A DNA stretch of 64,000 nt from Halosimplex aquaticum (GTDB lineage Archaea; Halobacteriota; Halobacteria; Halobacteriales; Haloarculaceae). Each line of letters begins with the position of its first letter. The first letter of the stretch is position 1. The stretch covers positions 2,790,001-2,854,000 of the forward strand of contig NZ_CP118158.1 in the NCBI RefSeq assembly GCF_028747785.1, written 5' to 3'. This document shows, in pieces, positions 27,112 to 36,447 of the stretch. Made by a program: the position numbers and the translations under genes. The notes beneath the pieces were generated by a model. The model was not told where the DNA came from, made no database searches, and was given only the letters and a program-made list of their open reading frames with translations.

Positions 27112-27723
27112 TCAGTCCTCGTGGAGCGCGCGCAGTTCCTCGGCGACGGCCTCGCTGTGCTCGTCGTCGCCCTGGACGGCGCGCTTGTAGCGGCGGTACT
27201 GGCTGCGGGAGACGCGGATCTCCTCGGTCTCGCCCTGGCGGGTGACCTCCAGCCTGACGGTTCCCTGTGGGTTGTTGCGGAGCTTGAACGAGGCGACGGC
27301 CGAGAGGACGAACCACAGCGCGACCGAGCCACCGACGAAGTACACCATCGCGGTGGGGAAGGCGAGCGACTCGCTGGCCTCGACCCACTGGCTCGGGTAG
27401 GCGTGGTGGAACAGGGCGACGCCGCCGACGTTCAGCGCGGCGCCGACGAGGACGCCGAGGCGCTCGCGGCGGCTCGCGGGCAGGACCGCGACGACGCCGA
27501 GGAACATCGCGGGGATCCCCAGGCCCGCGAGGACGCCGGCGACGCGGCGCGTCTCGGTGGTCGTGGTCGCGTCGAAGACGGCTGCCAGCCCGGTGGTCAA
27601 CACCAGGATGGCGGCGACGACCGCGAGCGCGCCGACGACGAACAGGCTCCCGCCGGCGGACACGCGCCGCGGGTCCCTGCCGGTCCACTCCCCGCGGTCG
27701 TAGGCCTCCGAGAGACTGGGCAT
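27112..27723 (-). CDS. Four-helix membrane protein with cytoplasmic tail
   Basis: The 203-residue protein has transmembrane helices at about 24-48, 60-80, 86-105 and 122-146. A conserved-looking basic and polar tail follows (LRNNPQGTVRLEVTRQGETEEIRVSRSQYRRYKRAVQ). It starts MPSLSEAYDRGEWTGRDPRRV, an opening I associate with a conserved haloarchaeal membrane family of unknown function. It is monocistronic, on the same strand as priL. Confidence 0.85.
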   Translation of the reverse strand: MPSLSEAYDRGEWTGRDPRRVSAGGSLFVVGALAVVAAILVLTTGLAAVFDATTTTETRRVAGVLAGLGIPAMFLGVVAVLPASRRERLGVLVGAALNVGGVALFHHAYPSQWVEASESLAFPTAMVYFVGGSVALWFVLSAVASFKLRNNPQGTVRLEVTRQGETEEIRVSRSQYRRYKRAVQGDDEHSEAVAEELRALHED

Positions 27724-27885
27724 GGATCTCCGTTGACACGCGACCTACAAAACTACCCGTCAGACGCGCGCAAGACGAGAGCGCGCGACGGCACAGCGTC
27801 GTAGCGCGCGCCGTCGACCGGCTCGAACCCCGCGGTAGGGGGACGGTAACAACGCTTAAGTGCGAGTATCGTGGTTATAATTCCC

Positions 27886-28038
27886 ATGGAATCGGGTTCC
27901 GAGTCGACGGAGGCCACGAGCGACGAGGAGGGGACCAGCCAGGGGGACGACAAGCCGGACGCGATTCTCGAAACGGACGCGGTCGAACTGGCGGAACTGC
28001 GCTGTGGCGTCTCGCTGGGCGAGCCGTCCGAGGAGTAA
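27886..28038 (+). CDS. Very acidic small protein, 50 residues
   Basis: The ATG at 27886 opens 50 codons ending TAA at 28036-28038. The N-terminal half is Ser/Thr/Asp/Glu-rich (MESGSESTEATSDEEGTSQG) and the second half could form a short helix with one Cys (DAVELAELRCGVSLGEPSEE). A CTTAAG promoter box at 27855-27860 sits about 28 bases before the ATG, a good leaderless arrangement. The protein looks like many haloarchaeal small proteins of unknown role. Confidence 0.65.
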   Translation: MESGSESTEATSDEEGTSQGDDKPDAILETDAVELAELRCGVSLGEPSEE

Positions 28039-28199
28039 CCCCGGCGGCCGTTCGGAGTGTAGTCCGGGGCGGACTCCGAGCGGACCCGGGGCGCGGTCGG
28101 GGTCGCGCTGGCCCGGTTCGCCGAACTGGTTCGTGATCGCATGGCAACCGCCGTCACGTGTTAGTAAAGGGTTTAGGGGCCAAGCGACGATTCAGGGGT

Positions 28200-29954
28200 A
28201 TGAGTCGACAGGAACCCGAACCTCGAGACGACGAGGAGCGCGACGGAGTCCCCGGCGGGAAACCGGACGACCTGCCGAGCAGCGAAGTCACGGAAGGGAC
28301 GGACAGGGCGCCCCACCGGGCGATGTTCCGGGCGATGGGGTACGACGACGAGGACCTGACCTCGCCGATGGTCGGCGTCGCCAACCCCGCCGCCGACATC
28401 ACCCCCTGTAACGTCCACCTCGACGACCTCGCCGAGCAGGCCTACGGGGCCATCGACGAGGGCGAGGGCATGCCCATCGAGTTCGGTACCATCACCATCT
28501 CCGACGCCATCTCCATGGGCCACGAGGGGATGAAGGCCTCGCTCATCTCCCGTGAGATGATCGCCGACTCCGTCGAGCTCGTCACCTTCGGCGAGCGCAT
28601 GGACGGCCTCGTCACCATCGGCGGTTGCGACAAGAACATGCCCGGCATGATGATGGCGGCCATCCGGACGGACCTGCCCTCCGTGTTCCTCTACGGCGGG
28701 TCCATCATGCCCGGCGAGCACGAGGGCCGGGAGATCACCATCCAGAACATGTTCGAGGGCGTCGGCTCCGTCGCCGCGGGCGACATGACGGAGGACGAAC
28801 TCGAGGAGATGGAGTACAAGGCCTGTCCCGGCGCGGGATCCTGCGGCGGGATGTTCACCGCCAACACGATGGCCTCCATCTCCGAGACCATCGGCTTCGC
28901 GCCGCTCGGGTCGGCCTCGCCGCCCGCCGAGAGCGACGCGCGCTACGAGGTGGCCCGCGAGACGGGCGAACTCGCCGTCGAGGTCGTCCAGGAGCGCCGC
29001 AAGCCCTCGGATTTCCTCTCGAAGAAGTCCTTCGAGAACGCCATCGCGCTGCAGGTCGCCATCGGCGGCTCCACGAACGCCGTCATGCACCTGCTGGCGA
29101 TGGCCGCCGAGGCCGACGTCGACCTGGAGATCGAGGAGTTCAACGACATCAGCGAACGCACGCCGAAGATCGCGGACCTGCAGCCCGGCGGCGAGCGGGT
29201 CATGAACGACCTCCACGAGGTCGGCGGCGTCCCCGTCGTCCTCCGCGAACTGCTGGAGGCGGGCAAGCTCCACGGCGACGCCGAACTGGTCACCGGCGAG
29301 ACGATGGCCGAGGCCATCGAGCGCGTCGACCCGCCGGCCATCGAGGACCTGGACGTCGACTTCCTGAACACGGTCGACGACCCGATCCACGAGCGCGGCG
29401 CCATCCGCATCCTCACCGGCAACCTCGCGCCCGACGGCGCGGTCATCAAGATCACCGGCGAGGACCACCTCTACCACGAGGGCCCCGTCCGGGTCTTCGA
29501 CGAGGAGGCCGAGGCGATGAAGTACGTCCAGGAGAACGAAGTCGAGTCGGGCGACGTCCTCTGTATCCGCAACGAGGGCCCGCGGGGCGGCCCCGGCATG
29601 CGGGAGATGTTCGGCGTCACCTCCGCCGTCGCCGGCCACGGCCACGCCGAGGACGTCGCGCTGTTCACCGACGGCCGCTTCTCGGGCGCGACCCGCGGCT
29701 TCTCCATCGGCCACGTCGCCCCCGAGGCGTTCGTCGGCGGCCCCATCGCGGCGCTGGAGGACGGCGACACCGTCACCATCGACATCGACGAACTCGAACT
29801 CTCGGTGGACCTCTCCGACGAGGAACTCGAGGAGCGCCTCGAAGACCACGACCCCGAACCCAACTACGAGGACGGCGTCCTCGCGAAGTACACCCGTGAC
29901 TTCGGGTCCGCATCCAACGGAGCGGTCACCAACCCCGGCGCGAAGTGGGACTGA
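28200..29954 (+). CDS. ilvD: Dihydroxy-acid dehydratase
   Basis: The 584-residue enzyme dehydrates 2,3-dihydroxy-acids in valine, leucine and isoleucine synthesis. The iron-sulfur cysteines are seen in [16 protein letters not shown] and [15 protein letters not shown]. The C-terminal active-site region is [21 protein letters not shown]. The start MSRQEPEP (28200) follows a TTTAGG element about 28 bases upstream. A T6 run after the stop (30006-30011) probably ends transcription. It is a stand-alone gene, with no other branched-chain genes nearby. Confidence 0.96.
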   Translation: MSRQEPEPRDDEERDGVPGGKPDDLPSSEVTEGTDRAPHRAMFRAMGYDDEDLTSPMVGVANPAADITPCNVHLDDLAEQAYGAIDEGEGMPIEFGTITISDAISMGHEGMKASLISREMIADSVELVTFGERMDGLVTIGGCDKNMPGMMMAAIRTDLPSVFLYGGSIMPGEHEGREITIQNMFEGVGSVAAGDMTEDELEEMEYKACPGAGSCGGMFTANTMASISETIGFAPLGSASPPAESDARYEVARETGELAVEVVQERRKPSDFLSKKSFENAIALQVAIGGSTNAVMHLLAMAAEADVDLEIEEFNDISERTPKIADLQPGGERVMNDLHEVGGVPVVLRELLEAGKLHGDAELVTGETMAEAIERVDPPAIEDLDVDFLNTVDDPIHERGAIRILTGNLAPDGAVIKITGEDHLYHEGPVRVFDEEAEAMKYVQENEVESGDVLCIRNEGPRGGPGMREMFGVTSAVAGHGHAEDVALFTDGRFSGATRGFSIGHVAPEAFVGGPIAALEDGDTVTIDIDELELSVDLSDEELEERLEDHDPEPNYEDGVLAKYTRDFGSASNGAVTNPGAKWD

Positions 29955-30360
29955 GCGGGAATCGCCTTCGGTAGCAGTTTTCGCGAACCCCGTCGCGATT
30001 CGCGCTTTTTTGCCGCATCTGCCTGGCCGAGTGGATCGCTGTGCGACCCCGAGGCGAACCGGATGAGCGCGACGAACCCGGTGTGCAGTGAAACTGGGCG
30101 CGCCTGTTTCCCGGTACGCAGATCGAGGGCGGAACCGATCGAGTCTATCGAATGTGAGAAACGCGGCGATCCAGCGCTGAACGCGACTGTCTGGGGCGGA
30201 TTTGCGGCCGTAGATCGGGAGAACGCCCGTCGTTCGGTCCGCGGATGTTAATTTCACTAACGATATTACTGTCACAAGGCATATCTGGGACGACAACTTA
30301 CGTGCAACTATTGCTGGTGAACTGGCCGTCGAAACGGCGGGCTCACCGAGCCACCGAGAC
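29955..30360. other. Intergenic stretch after ilvD
   Basis: It begins with the ilvD terminator region. Bases 30060-30250 contain an open frame of 62 codons with unconvincing composition, and bases 30250-30290 are AT-rich (TTAATTTCACTAACGATATTAC), which may be promoter DNA for the HalOD1 gene with a leader of about 70-90 bases. No RNA gene was recognised. Confidence 0.5.
29975..30011 (+). terminator. Terminator of ilvD
   Basis: A GC-rich segment with repeated TCGCGA/TTCGCG halves runs into TTTTTT at 30006-30011, the usual archaeal T-tract terminator, about 50 bases after the ilvD stop. Confidence 0.55.
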
Positions 30361-30681
30361 ATGAGAGATCGAAAACAGGGGGACGATACAGGCGACACCG
30401 GAAAGAAGAGCGACGCGGCGGGGGAGACGGTACGGTTCGAACACTACGACTGGGACGGGGACGACACGCCGAGCATCGCGGTCCCGGAGGCGGTCGCCGC
30501 CGTCACGAACCGGGGCGTGACCGCGATTCCGCCGTTACAGGACGTGATCGATGCCGACGCACTCAACGCGATGGTCCGATCGGGCGACCCGTCGGCCGTC
30601 CGCGTGTCGTTCGCGTACGCGGGGACCGAAGTGACGATCACCGGCACCGGCCGGGTCGAGATCACGACCGACCGGTCGTAG
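30361..30681 (+). CDS. HalOD1 output-domain protein
   Basis: In this 106-residue protein, residues about 37-104 fit the HalOD1 domain: SIAVPEAVAAVTNRGVTAIPPLQDVIDADALNAMV, then VRVSFAYAGTEVTITGTGRVEI. HalOD1 is a haloarchaeal domain thought to act in signalling output, alone or fused to receivers (family knowledge); its ligand is unknown. The N-terminal 30 residues are polar and probably disordered. Its 3' end overlaps by 20 bases, tail to tail, with the small gene on the other strand. Confidence 0.88.
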   Translation: MRDRKQGDDTGDTGKKSDAAGETVRFEHYDWDGDDTPSIAVPEAVAAVTNRGVTAIPPLQDVIDADALNAMVRSGDPSAVRVSFAYAGTEVTITGTGRVEITTDRS

Positions 30682-30862
30682 GATACTCCCGGCAGGCCTC
30701 GAGCAGCTGTCGAGCGTGTCGTACGTGGAAGTCCTTCTCGTCCCTGTCTTCCGCCCCCAGCGCTCGTTGCAGGTGAACGTCGATCCGGTCTATGGAGTCC
30801 GGATCGAGCGTGCCGAGCGCGTCCTCGGAGGTGCCGGACTGGCTGTGTGTCTTGCCGGTCAT
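30662..30862 (-). CDS. Small acidic/basic helical protein, 66 residues
   Basis: The frame starts MTGKTHSQSGTSEDALGTLD and continues PDSIDRIDVHLQRALGAEDRDEKDFHVRHARQLLEACREY, which predicts two amphipathic helices. A clear TATA box (CTTTATAGG, 30896-30904, read on the minus strand) lies about 38 bases upstream, which supports a real gene. It overlaps the end of the HalOD1 gene by 20 bases. The family is unknown to me; convergent pairing with HalOD1 may be functional or chance. Confidence 0.7.
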   Translation of the reverse strand: MTGKTHSQSGTSEDALGTLDPDSIDRIDVHLQRALGAEDRDEKDFHVRHARQLLEACREYPTTGRS

Positions 30863-30999
30863 CGTCCGTGTTACTCGCTAACTCTCCCACCGCTACTTTA
30901 TAGGTTACGGTATTGACACCTGTCAGACGCTCCGGGGGCGAACGGGAGGGCCCGCAAACGGCGGCGTGGCGGACGCGGGCGGTCGAGCGGCCGGGTCCG

Positions 31000-31851
31000 T
31001 CAGAGGTGTTCGGCGACGGCGGGGGCGGCGCTGACGGCGCTGACCTGTCGCTCGATGGTGTCGGTGCCGAAGACGGCGGTGGTGCCGGCGCGTTCGAGTT
31101 TCGTCCGGGCGTTCGCGGCCAGCATGGGGTGGACGCAGGTGACGTACACGCGGGCGGCGCCGCGGTCGGTCAGCACGTCGATCGACTCGGCCATCGTCGA
31201 CCCGGTGGCGACGATGTCGTCGACGAGCACGACGTCGCGGTCGGCGACGGGGGCGTCGCTCGGTTGGATCTCGATCTCGCCGGTGTCGTAGTCCCGGTCC
31301 TTCTCGAAGTAGTCGGTCGCGCCGCGGCCGTAGGCGTCGCGGGTCGTCGCCGCGAGGTCGACGGCGCCCTCGTCGGGCGAGAGGAACAGCGGGTCCGTCA
31401 GGTCTGTGGGGAGCGGGTCGGCGAGGCGGCCGGCCGCGTCGACGGGTTCGGCGGGGACGGTGAAGAAGTCGCAGACGGCGGTCTCGTGGGGGTTGACGGT
31501 GAGGACGCGGTCGGTCCCCGTCGAGACGGCGCGGGCGACGGCGCGTGCCGAGACAGGCTCGCCCGCGGAGAACGCCCGGTCCTGCCGGGTGTAGCCCATG
31601 TAGGGCAGGACGGTCGTCACCTCGTGGGCGCCGGCCTCGCGGGCGGCGTCCTGGAGCTGGAGCAGTTCGAGGTGGGCGTCGCTGGAGACGGTCGAACCGA
31701 CGACGACGGCGTCGTCGGCCGCGAACTCGGGGACTGCCGCCTGGATCTCCCCGTCGGGGAAGCGGTCGTACTCGACGGCGGCCAGCCCCCGACCCGTCGC
31801 TTCGGCCAGTGCGGCCGCGAACGCCTGTGACGTAGACCCGCTGACGATCAT
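31000..31851 (-). CDS. prs: Ribose-phosphate pyrophosphokinase (PRPP synthase)
   Basis: The 283-residue enzyme makes PRPP from ribose-5-phosphate and ATP, feeding nucleotide, His and Trp synthesis. It shows the ATP-loop region LPYMGYTRQDRAFSAGEPVSAR, the flexible catalytic region NPHE and the PRPP/ribose-5-P loop DVVLVDDIVATGSTMAES. It is slightly shorter than bacterial Prs, as in archaeal class enzymes. The ATG at 31851 (MIVSGSTSQAF) is preferred to an upstream GTG. Confidence 0.95.
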   Translation of the reverse strand: MIVSGSTSQAFAAALAEATGRGLAAVEYDRFPDGEIQAAVPEFAADDAVVVGSTVSSDAHLELLQLQDAAREAGAHEVTTVLPYMGYTRQDRAFSAGEPVSARAVARAVSTGTDRVLTVNPHETAVCDFFTVPAEPVDAAGRLADPLPTDLTDPLFLSPDEGAVDLAATTRDAYGRGATDYFEKDRDYDTGEIEIQPSDAPVADRDVVLVDDIVATGSTMAESIDVLTDRGAARVYVTCVHPMLAANARTKLERAGTTAVFGTDTIERQVSAVSAAPAVAEHL

Positions 31852-32020
31852 GTGCGGGTGGTCGCTTTCGCCGGTAAACACCGTTTCGGTTGCAGCGGCC
31901 GGTCGCGCGGCCGTCGGATCCCACCGCGGGACGGCGGTTCACCCATCCGACGGCCGGCAGTGTCACCGCTGCGAACCGCGCGACATCCTCAAGAGGCTGT
32001 GCTCGCAAAGACCGCCAACG

Positions 32021-33376
32021 ATGCCCTCCGCGTCTCCCGATTCCGACGACCCGTCGTGCTCGCGTCGCGCCGTCCTCGCGGGCGTCGCGGGGCTTCCCGC
32101 GGGGATCGCGGGCCGCCGATCCGGACGGTTGCGCTCGACGGACCGACCGCCCGCGACCAGACCGGTGACCGTCGCGACCTGGAACGTCGCGCTCGGCGTC
32201 GACCTGTTCAAACTGTTCGACGCCCGCTCGGCCGACGACGTGCGCGAGATCGCGGGCGAGTTGCTCGCCGGTGCCCGGAAACACCCCTACGAAGCCCGCG
32301 CCGCCGCCATCGCGGACGCGCTGGTCGCCGCGGACGCCGACGCGGTGGCGCTCCAGGAAGCGGCGCGCATCCGGGCGGGCTCCACCGAGACCGACGGGGA
32401 CGGCGAGACTGTGGCCGACCTGCTCGACTCGGTGCGGTCGGCGCTGGAGGCCCGCGACCGGCCGTACGAGGTCGCGGCCTCGACCGTCACGACCGACGTC
32501 GAACTGCCCGTCGAGAGCGAGTCTGGCCGGGAGACCGTCCGACTGACCGACCGGGACGTGCTGCTCGTCAGGCCGGGAGTCGACGCGCGGAACGCGCGCG
32601 GGGAGACATACGACGAGCGCATGGAGTTCCCCGTCCCCGGGACCGACCGGACCGTCGCGCTCCGGCGGGGGTACTGCCGGGCCGATGTCGGGCCCGAGGG
32701 CGCGGCGTTCACGGCCGTCTCGACGCATCTGGAGTCCGTGTCGGCGTCGACCAGGCGCCGGCAGGCGATGGAACTGCTCGACGCGCTCCCGGCCGACGGA
32801 CCCGTCGTGGTCGGGGGCGACTTCAACAGCGGCCCGGGGACGATCACCAGCGCGTACGACGCGCTGACGGACTCACTCACGGATGCTCACGCACAGCTCC
32901 GGCCCGACGACGACGGGTACACCTGCTGTCGAGCGTCCATCGTCGGCGAGGGCGGCTCCCGCCTCACGAAGCGTATCGACGGGCTCCTCGCCCGCGGCGA
33001 GGCGCGACCGACGGCGGTCGAGCGCCTGGGCGAGGAGTCGGCCGACCGCGGCGAGACGACGGTCGACGGGGAGACGGTCGCCGTGTGGCCGTCCGATCAC
33101 GCCGGCGTCGTCGGGACGTTCGAAGTGCCGGCGTCCGCGCCGACGCAGACGGAGACGCGCCGGTCGACGCGGACGCGAGGGGCCGAGACGACGACCGGGA
33201 CCGGGACCGGGACGCCGGTCCCGACCGGGCCGGGCGACGAACCGTCGGCCGCGTCCGGGTCTTCTGCGGCGACCGACGATCCGTCGGGGACGACCAACGG
33301 GTCGGGAGCGGGGTTCGGTGCCCTCGCGGGCGCAGCGGCGTTCGTCTTCGCCGCGCTGGCGCGGGGGCGAAAGTAG
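32021..33376 (+). CDS. Surface-anchored endonuclease/exonuclease/phosphatase-family hydrolase
   Basis: The 451-residue protein has a twin-arginine-like signal (CSRRAVLAGVAGLPAGIAG, about 13-31). An EEP domain (about 48-370) has its landmarks TVATWNVALG, ALQEAARI, VVVGGDFNSGPGT and the final WPSDHAGVVG. A Thr/Gly/Pro-rich linker leads to GFGALAGAAAFVFAALARGRK, a PGF-CTERM-like tail that archaeosortase A would process and lipid-anchor. The EEP fold cleaves phosphodiesters of DNA, lipids or inositol phosphates; outside the cell a nuclease or phospholipase role is plausible. It is divergent from prs. Confidence 0.85.
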   Translation: MPSASPDSDDPSCSRRAVLAGVAGLPAGIAGRRSGRLRSTDRPPATRPVTVATWNVALGVDLFKLFDARSADDVREIAGELLAGARKHPYEARAAAIADALVAADADAVALQEAARIRAGSTETDGDGETVADLLDSVRSALEARDRPYEVAASTVTTDVELPVESESGRETVRLTDRDVLLVRPGVDARNARGETYDERMEFPVPGTDRTVALRRGYCRADVGPEGAAFTAVSTHLESVSASTRRRQAMELLDALPADGPVVVGGDFNSGPGTITSAYDALTDSLTDAHAQLRPDDDGYTCCRASIVGEGGSRLTKRIDGLLARGEARPTAVERLGEESADRGETTVDGETVAVWPSDHAGVVGTFEVPASAPTQTETRRSTRTRGAETTTGTGTGTPVPTGPGDEPSAASGSSAATDDPSGTTNGSGAGFGALAGAAAFVFAALARGRK

Positions 33377-33413
33377 GCGCAAGGAGCCGTCACTACGGCG
33401 AGGAGACCGTCAC

Positions 33414-34220
33414 TCAGGCGACGGCCAGGGCCGATACCTCCGGGAGTCCGATCGAGCGCGACCGCCAGCCCCCGGTGCCGTCGGCGGTCAGTTCGGGGTC
33501 GGCCTCGACGAGGACGGTCCCGGACTCGGTCGCGGCGTAGACGCACTCCCCGTAGGCGACGTCGACGACCGACCCCTCGGCCGGTAGGTCGACCGCTTCC
33601 CAGCCGTCGGCGCCGCGGGCGTACAGCGCCTCGGCCGTCGCCGCGTGCGACTTGCCGTCGCCGGCGGCGACGACGGTGTAGGACCCCTCGGACTCCCGGA
33701 GCCAGCCGTTGCCGAGCCTGTAGAGTCCGTCGCCGGTCGCCGCGAGCGGCACCCCGTCCGCGCTCGCGACGTCGCGGGCGTCGTCGAGGCCGACGCTGGC
33801 GAGTCCGTCGCCGTCGATCCGGAAGACGCCGTCGGCGGCGGCGACCAGTCCCGCAGACAGGGCGCGTACCTCCTCGACCGCACCCAGCTCGGTCCATTCG
33901 CCGTCGTCGTAGCGCGAGACGCGGCCGGTCTCGTCGGCGGCGACGACCGTCCCCGCTGCGTCCGCGGTGACCGCGACGGCCGGACCGAACGCCAGCGACT
34001 CGAACGGGTCCGGGCCGACGAGCACGTCCTCGTCGGTGGCGACGAGGGCCGCGCCGTCGGTCGTCGCGACGTCGCGAGCGCGACAGCGGTGTGCGAGGCC
34101 GAACCGGCCGACCTGGTCGCCGGAGATACGCACGGTGGCCACCCCCTGTCCCGTCGCGAGATACGCGACCGTCTCCTCGCGGTGCTCGCCGTACTTCCGC
34201 TTCTCCTCGAGCGTGCTCAT
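33414..34220 (-). CDS. HVO_0234-type beta-propeller protein
   Basis: The 268-residue protein begins MSTLEEKRKYGEHREETVAYLATGQGVATV, as I recall for the haloarchaeal HVO_0234 family. Repeated short strands follow (VAVTADAAGTVVAADETGRVSRY, GDGLYRLGNGW, ECVYAATESGTVLVE), consistent with a six- or seven-bladed propeller. No signal peptide is present. The role is unknown. It is convergent with the EEP gene, with only 37 bases between stops. Confidence 0.85.
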   Translation of the reverse strand: MSTLEEKRKYGEHREETVAYLATGQGVATVRISGDQVGRFGLAHRCRARDVATTDGAALVATDEDVLVGPDPFESLAFGPAVAVTADAAGTVVAADETGRVSRYDDGEWTELGAVEEVRALSAGLVAAADGVFRIDGDGLASVGLDDARDVASADGVPLAATGDGLYRLGNGWLRESEGSYTVVAAGDGKSHAATAEALYARGADGWEAVDLPAEGSVVDVAYGECVYAATESGTVLVEADPELTADGTGGWRSRSIGLPEVSALAVA

Positions 34221-34314
34221 ACCTCCGCTGGGTGGCCCCGGCGTGAAAACCTGCCGCCGTACCGGTTCGGAGACCGCGAGCTACCCGTTCGATCGCGGGC
34301 CGATCGACGGCGAT

Positions 34315-34965
34315 TCACTCGACGGCGGCCCACTCGCCGATCGGACTCAGGCCGACCCACGGGTGCGACCGCCAGGCCGTCTCCCCGGCGTGCACCGTCT
34401 CGGCAGCCGGGTCGCAGGCGACCAATCCGACGTCCGCGAGCAGCGGCAGGTGGATGTGCGCCAGCGAGAGCCCGACGACGCGCGAGACGGGTTCGGACGC
34501 CTCGGCGCCGTCGCGCTCGTGGACCGCCACCGCGTCGGCCAGCGCGTCGACCGTCGCCGACTCCCCGATGAACAGTTCGTAGAGGACGGCCTGCCGGCGC
34601 GCGCTCGCGAGCGCGTCGAGGAGGGAGTCGTACTCCCTGTCGGGATGGTCGGTGACGAGGCGGCCGACCCACGCCTCGTCGAACGGGGGCTCGTTCGCGG
34701 CGGCGACCAGCCCGGACTCCGGGTCGAACGTGACCGCGCCCGTCTGCCCGAGTACGGGGAGGTGGGCGTGATAGAGCGACCGCCGCATCCCGTCGACGTC
34801 CGCGTGGCCGTTGGCAGACGACCGGGATAGCCGACTCGCCACCGCCGACGCCAGCGCGTCGACCGACGTCGCGCTCTCGCGGTCGCGCAACGCTGCGAGC
34901 GCGGCCCGCCGGACCGAGGCGGACAGCGCGTCCAGCGCCGTCGGCGGCACCGTCGGGATGTCCAT
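34315..34965 (-). CDS. Tandem winged-helix regulator (haloarchaeal type)
   Basis: The 216-residue protein contains two similar winged-helix units: residues about 9-95 (LSASVRRAALAALRDRESATSVDALASAV..YHAHLPVLGQTGAVTFDPESGLV) and 120-205 (LASARRQAVLYELFIGESATVDALADAV..SLAHIHLPLLADVGLVACDPAAETV). The repeated L-x-H-x-H-LP motif is typical of haloarchaeal predicted DNA-binding proteins with two such domains. Targets are unknown. It probably acts as a pseudo-dimeric DNA-binding protein. Confidence 0.85.
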   Translation of the reverse strand: MDIPTVPPTALDALSASVRRAALAALRDRESATSVDALASAVASRLSRSSANGHADVDGMRRSLYHAHLPVLGQTGAVTFDPESGLVAAANEPPFDEAWVGRLVTDHPDREYDSLLDALASARRQAVLYELFIGESATVDALADAVAVHERDGAEASEPVSRVVGLSLAHIHLPLLADVGLVACDPAAETVHAGETAWRSHPWVGLSPIGEWAAVE

Positions 34966-35106
34966 GCTCCACCGGTAGCGCGCCCGAGACTAATAAACGG
35001 TCGCGACCCGTTTCACCGGCTGATAGCGCCGGGACCGACGGGAGACGGGCGATCCGCCGAGACTACGAGTCGGCGACCGCCGCGGACACGCGACGGCGCG
35101 GCCCCG

Positions 35107-36447
35107 TCACAGCGCCGCCTTGTACGCTTCGAGCGTCTCCTCGACGTCGTCTTCCGTGTGGGCGTAGGTGACGAACTGCGCCTCGAACTGGTTCTGCGAG
35201 AGGAACACGCCCTGCTCTTTCATCTCCTGCCAGAAGACGCGCCTCCAGCGGTCGGTCTGGCCGGCGGCGACGTCCGCGGCGTTTTTCGGACAGATGTCGT
35301 AGCGCGGGCACTCGGGCCGCTGGGAGCAACCGCCCTCGCAGTGGTCCTCGAAGGTATCGGGCGCCTCGCGGGTGAACAGCACCTTGAAGATCCCCTCGGT
35401 GCCGGCGACGGTGTACTCCGGCGCCTGGTCCCGGACGATCTCCTGCAGGCCGGTCCGCAACTGTTCGCCCAGGCCGTTGATGTGGTCGTAGACGTCGTGT
35501 TCGGCGGCGTAGCGCAGCGATTCGAGGCCGGCGGCCATCGTGACCGGGTGGCCCGAGAAGGTGCCGGCCTGGAACACGTCGCCGGAGGGGGTGAACTGCT
35601 CGATGAGGTCCGACCGGCCGCCGATGGCGCCGACGGGGAACCCGCCGCCGATGAGCTTCCCGAACGTCGTGATGTCCGGTTCGATGCCGAACTTGCCCTG
35701 GGCGCACTGGAGGCCGCCGACGCGGAAGCCGGTGATGACCTCGTCGAAGACCAGCAGGGCGCCGTTGTCCTCCGTCAGGTCCCGTAACGTCTCGTGGTAG
35801 CCGTCGACGGGCGCGACGACGCCCATGTTCGCGAGGATCGGTTCGACGAGGACGGCCGCGATGTCGTCGCCGTGGTCCTCGAAGACCCGCTGGGCGGCCT
35901 CCTCGTCGTTGAACGGCACCGCGAGCGTGTGCTCGGCGAACGAATCCGGGATGCCGGGGCTGGACGGTTCGACGTCGTCGTACTCGCCCTGGACGAGGGT
36001 GGTCTCCTGGGCGCCGTGGTAGCCGCCCTGCATGACGACGATCTTGTCGCGGCCGGTCGCCGCGCGGGCCAGCCGGCAGGCCGAGACGGTCGCCTCCGTC
36101 CCCGAATTGACGAAGCGGATCATCTCGACGCTGGGGACGTGGCGGGCGACGAACTCGGCGTGTTCGACCTCGATCTCCGTCGGCGCGCCGAACATCGGCC
36201 CCTCGCTGACCCGCGACTGGATCGCCGACTCGACGGGCTGGGGCAGGTCGTGGCCGTACAGCAGCGGGCCGAGGCCCATCACCCAGTCGATGTAGCGGTT
36301 GCCGTCGGCGTCGATGACGTGGCCGCCGTCGCCGCGCTCGACGAAGAAGGGATACGGCTCGATGGCGGCCCGCACGGCCGAGTTGACGCCGCCGGGCATG
36401 ACCGACAGTGCGCGATCGTAGAGGTCCCGTGACCGGTCGTGGTTCAT
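35107..36447 (-). CDS. hemL: Glutamate-1-semialdehyde 2,1-aminomutase
   Basis: The 446-residue PLP enzyme forms 5-aminolevulinate for haem and cobamide synthesis. It shows [36 protein letters not shown] and the PLP lysine K264 in [16 protein letters not shown] cysteine cluster (C370-x3-C374-x5-C380-x5-C386) is inserted between [11 protein letters not shown] and WRRVFWQEM; bacterial HemL lacks it, but I recall similar cysteines in other haloarchaeal HemL. The start MNHDRSRD (36447) fits the family's usual N-terminus. Confidence 0.95.
   Translation of the reverse strand: MNHDRSRDLYDRALSVMPGGVNSAVRAAIEPYPFFVERGDGGHVIDADGNRYIDWVMGLGPLLYGHDLPQPVESAIQSRVSEGPMFGAPTEIEVEHAEFVARHVPSVEMIRFVNSGTEATVSACRLARAATGRDKIVVMQGGYHGAQETTLVQGEYDDVEPSSPGIPDSFAEHTLAVPFNDEEAAQRVFEDHGDDIAAVLVEPILANMGVVAPVDGYHETLRDLTEDNGALLVFDEVITGFRVGGLQCAQGKFGIEPDITTFGKLIGGGFPVGAIGGRSDLIEQFTPSGDVFQAGTFSGHPVTMAAGLESLRYAAEHDVYDHINGLGEQLRTGLQEIVRDQAPEYTVAGTEGIFKVLFTREAPDTFEDHCEGGCSQRPECPRYDICPKNAADVAAGQTDRWRRVFWQEMKEQGVFLSQNQFEAQFVTYAHTEDDVEETLEAYKAAL

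Noticed and set aside
28158..28199. An N-terminal extension of IlvD
   Set aside because: The added residues ([14 protein letters not shown]) are basic, and the promoter element would fall inside the coding region.
30063..30251. A 62-codon frame between ilvD and the HalOD1 gene
   Set aside because: Composition (many Arg, Cys, few Asp/Glu) unlike haloarchaeal proteins and no promoter or ribosome-binding site.
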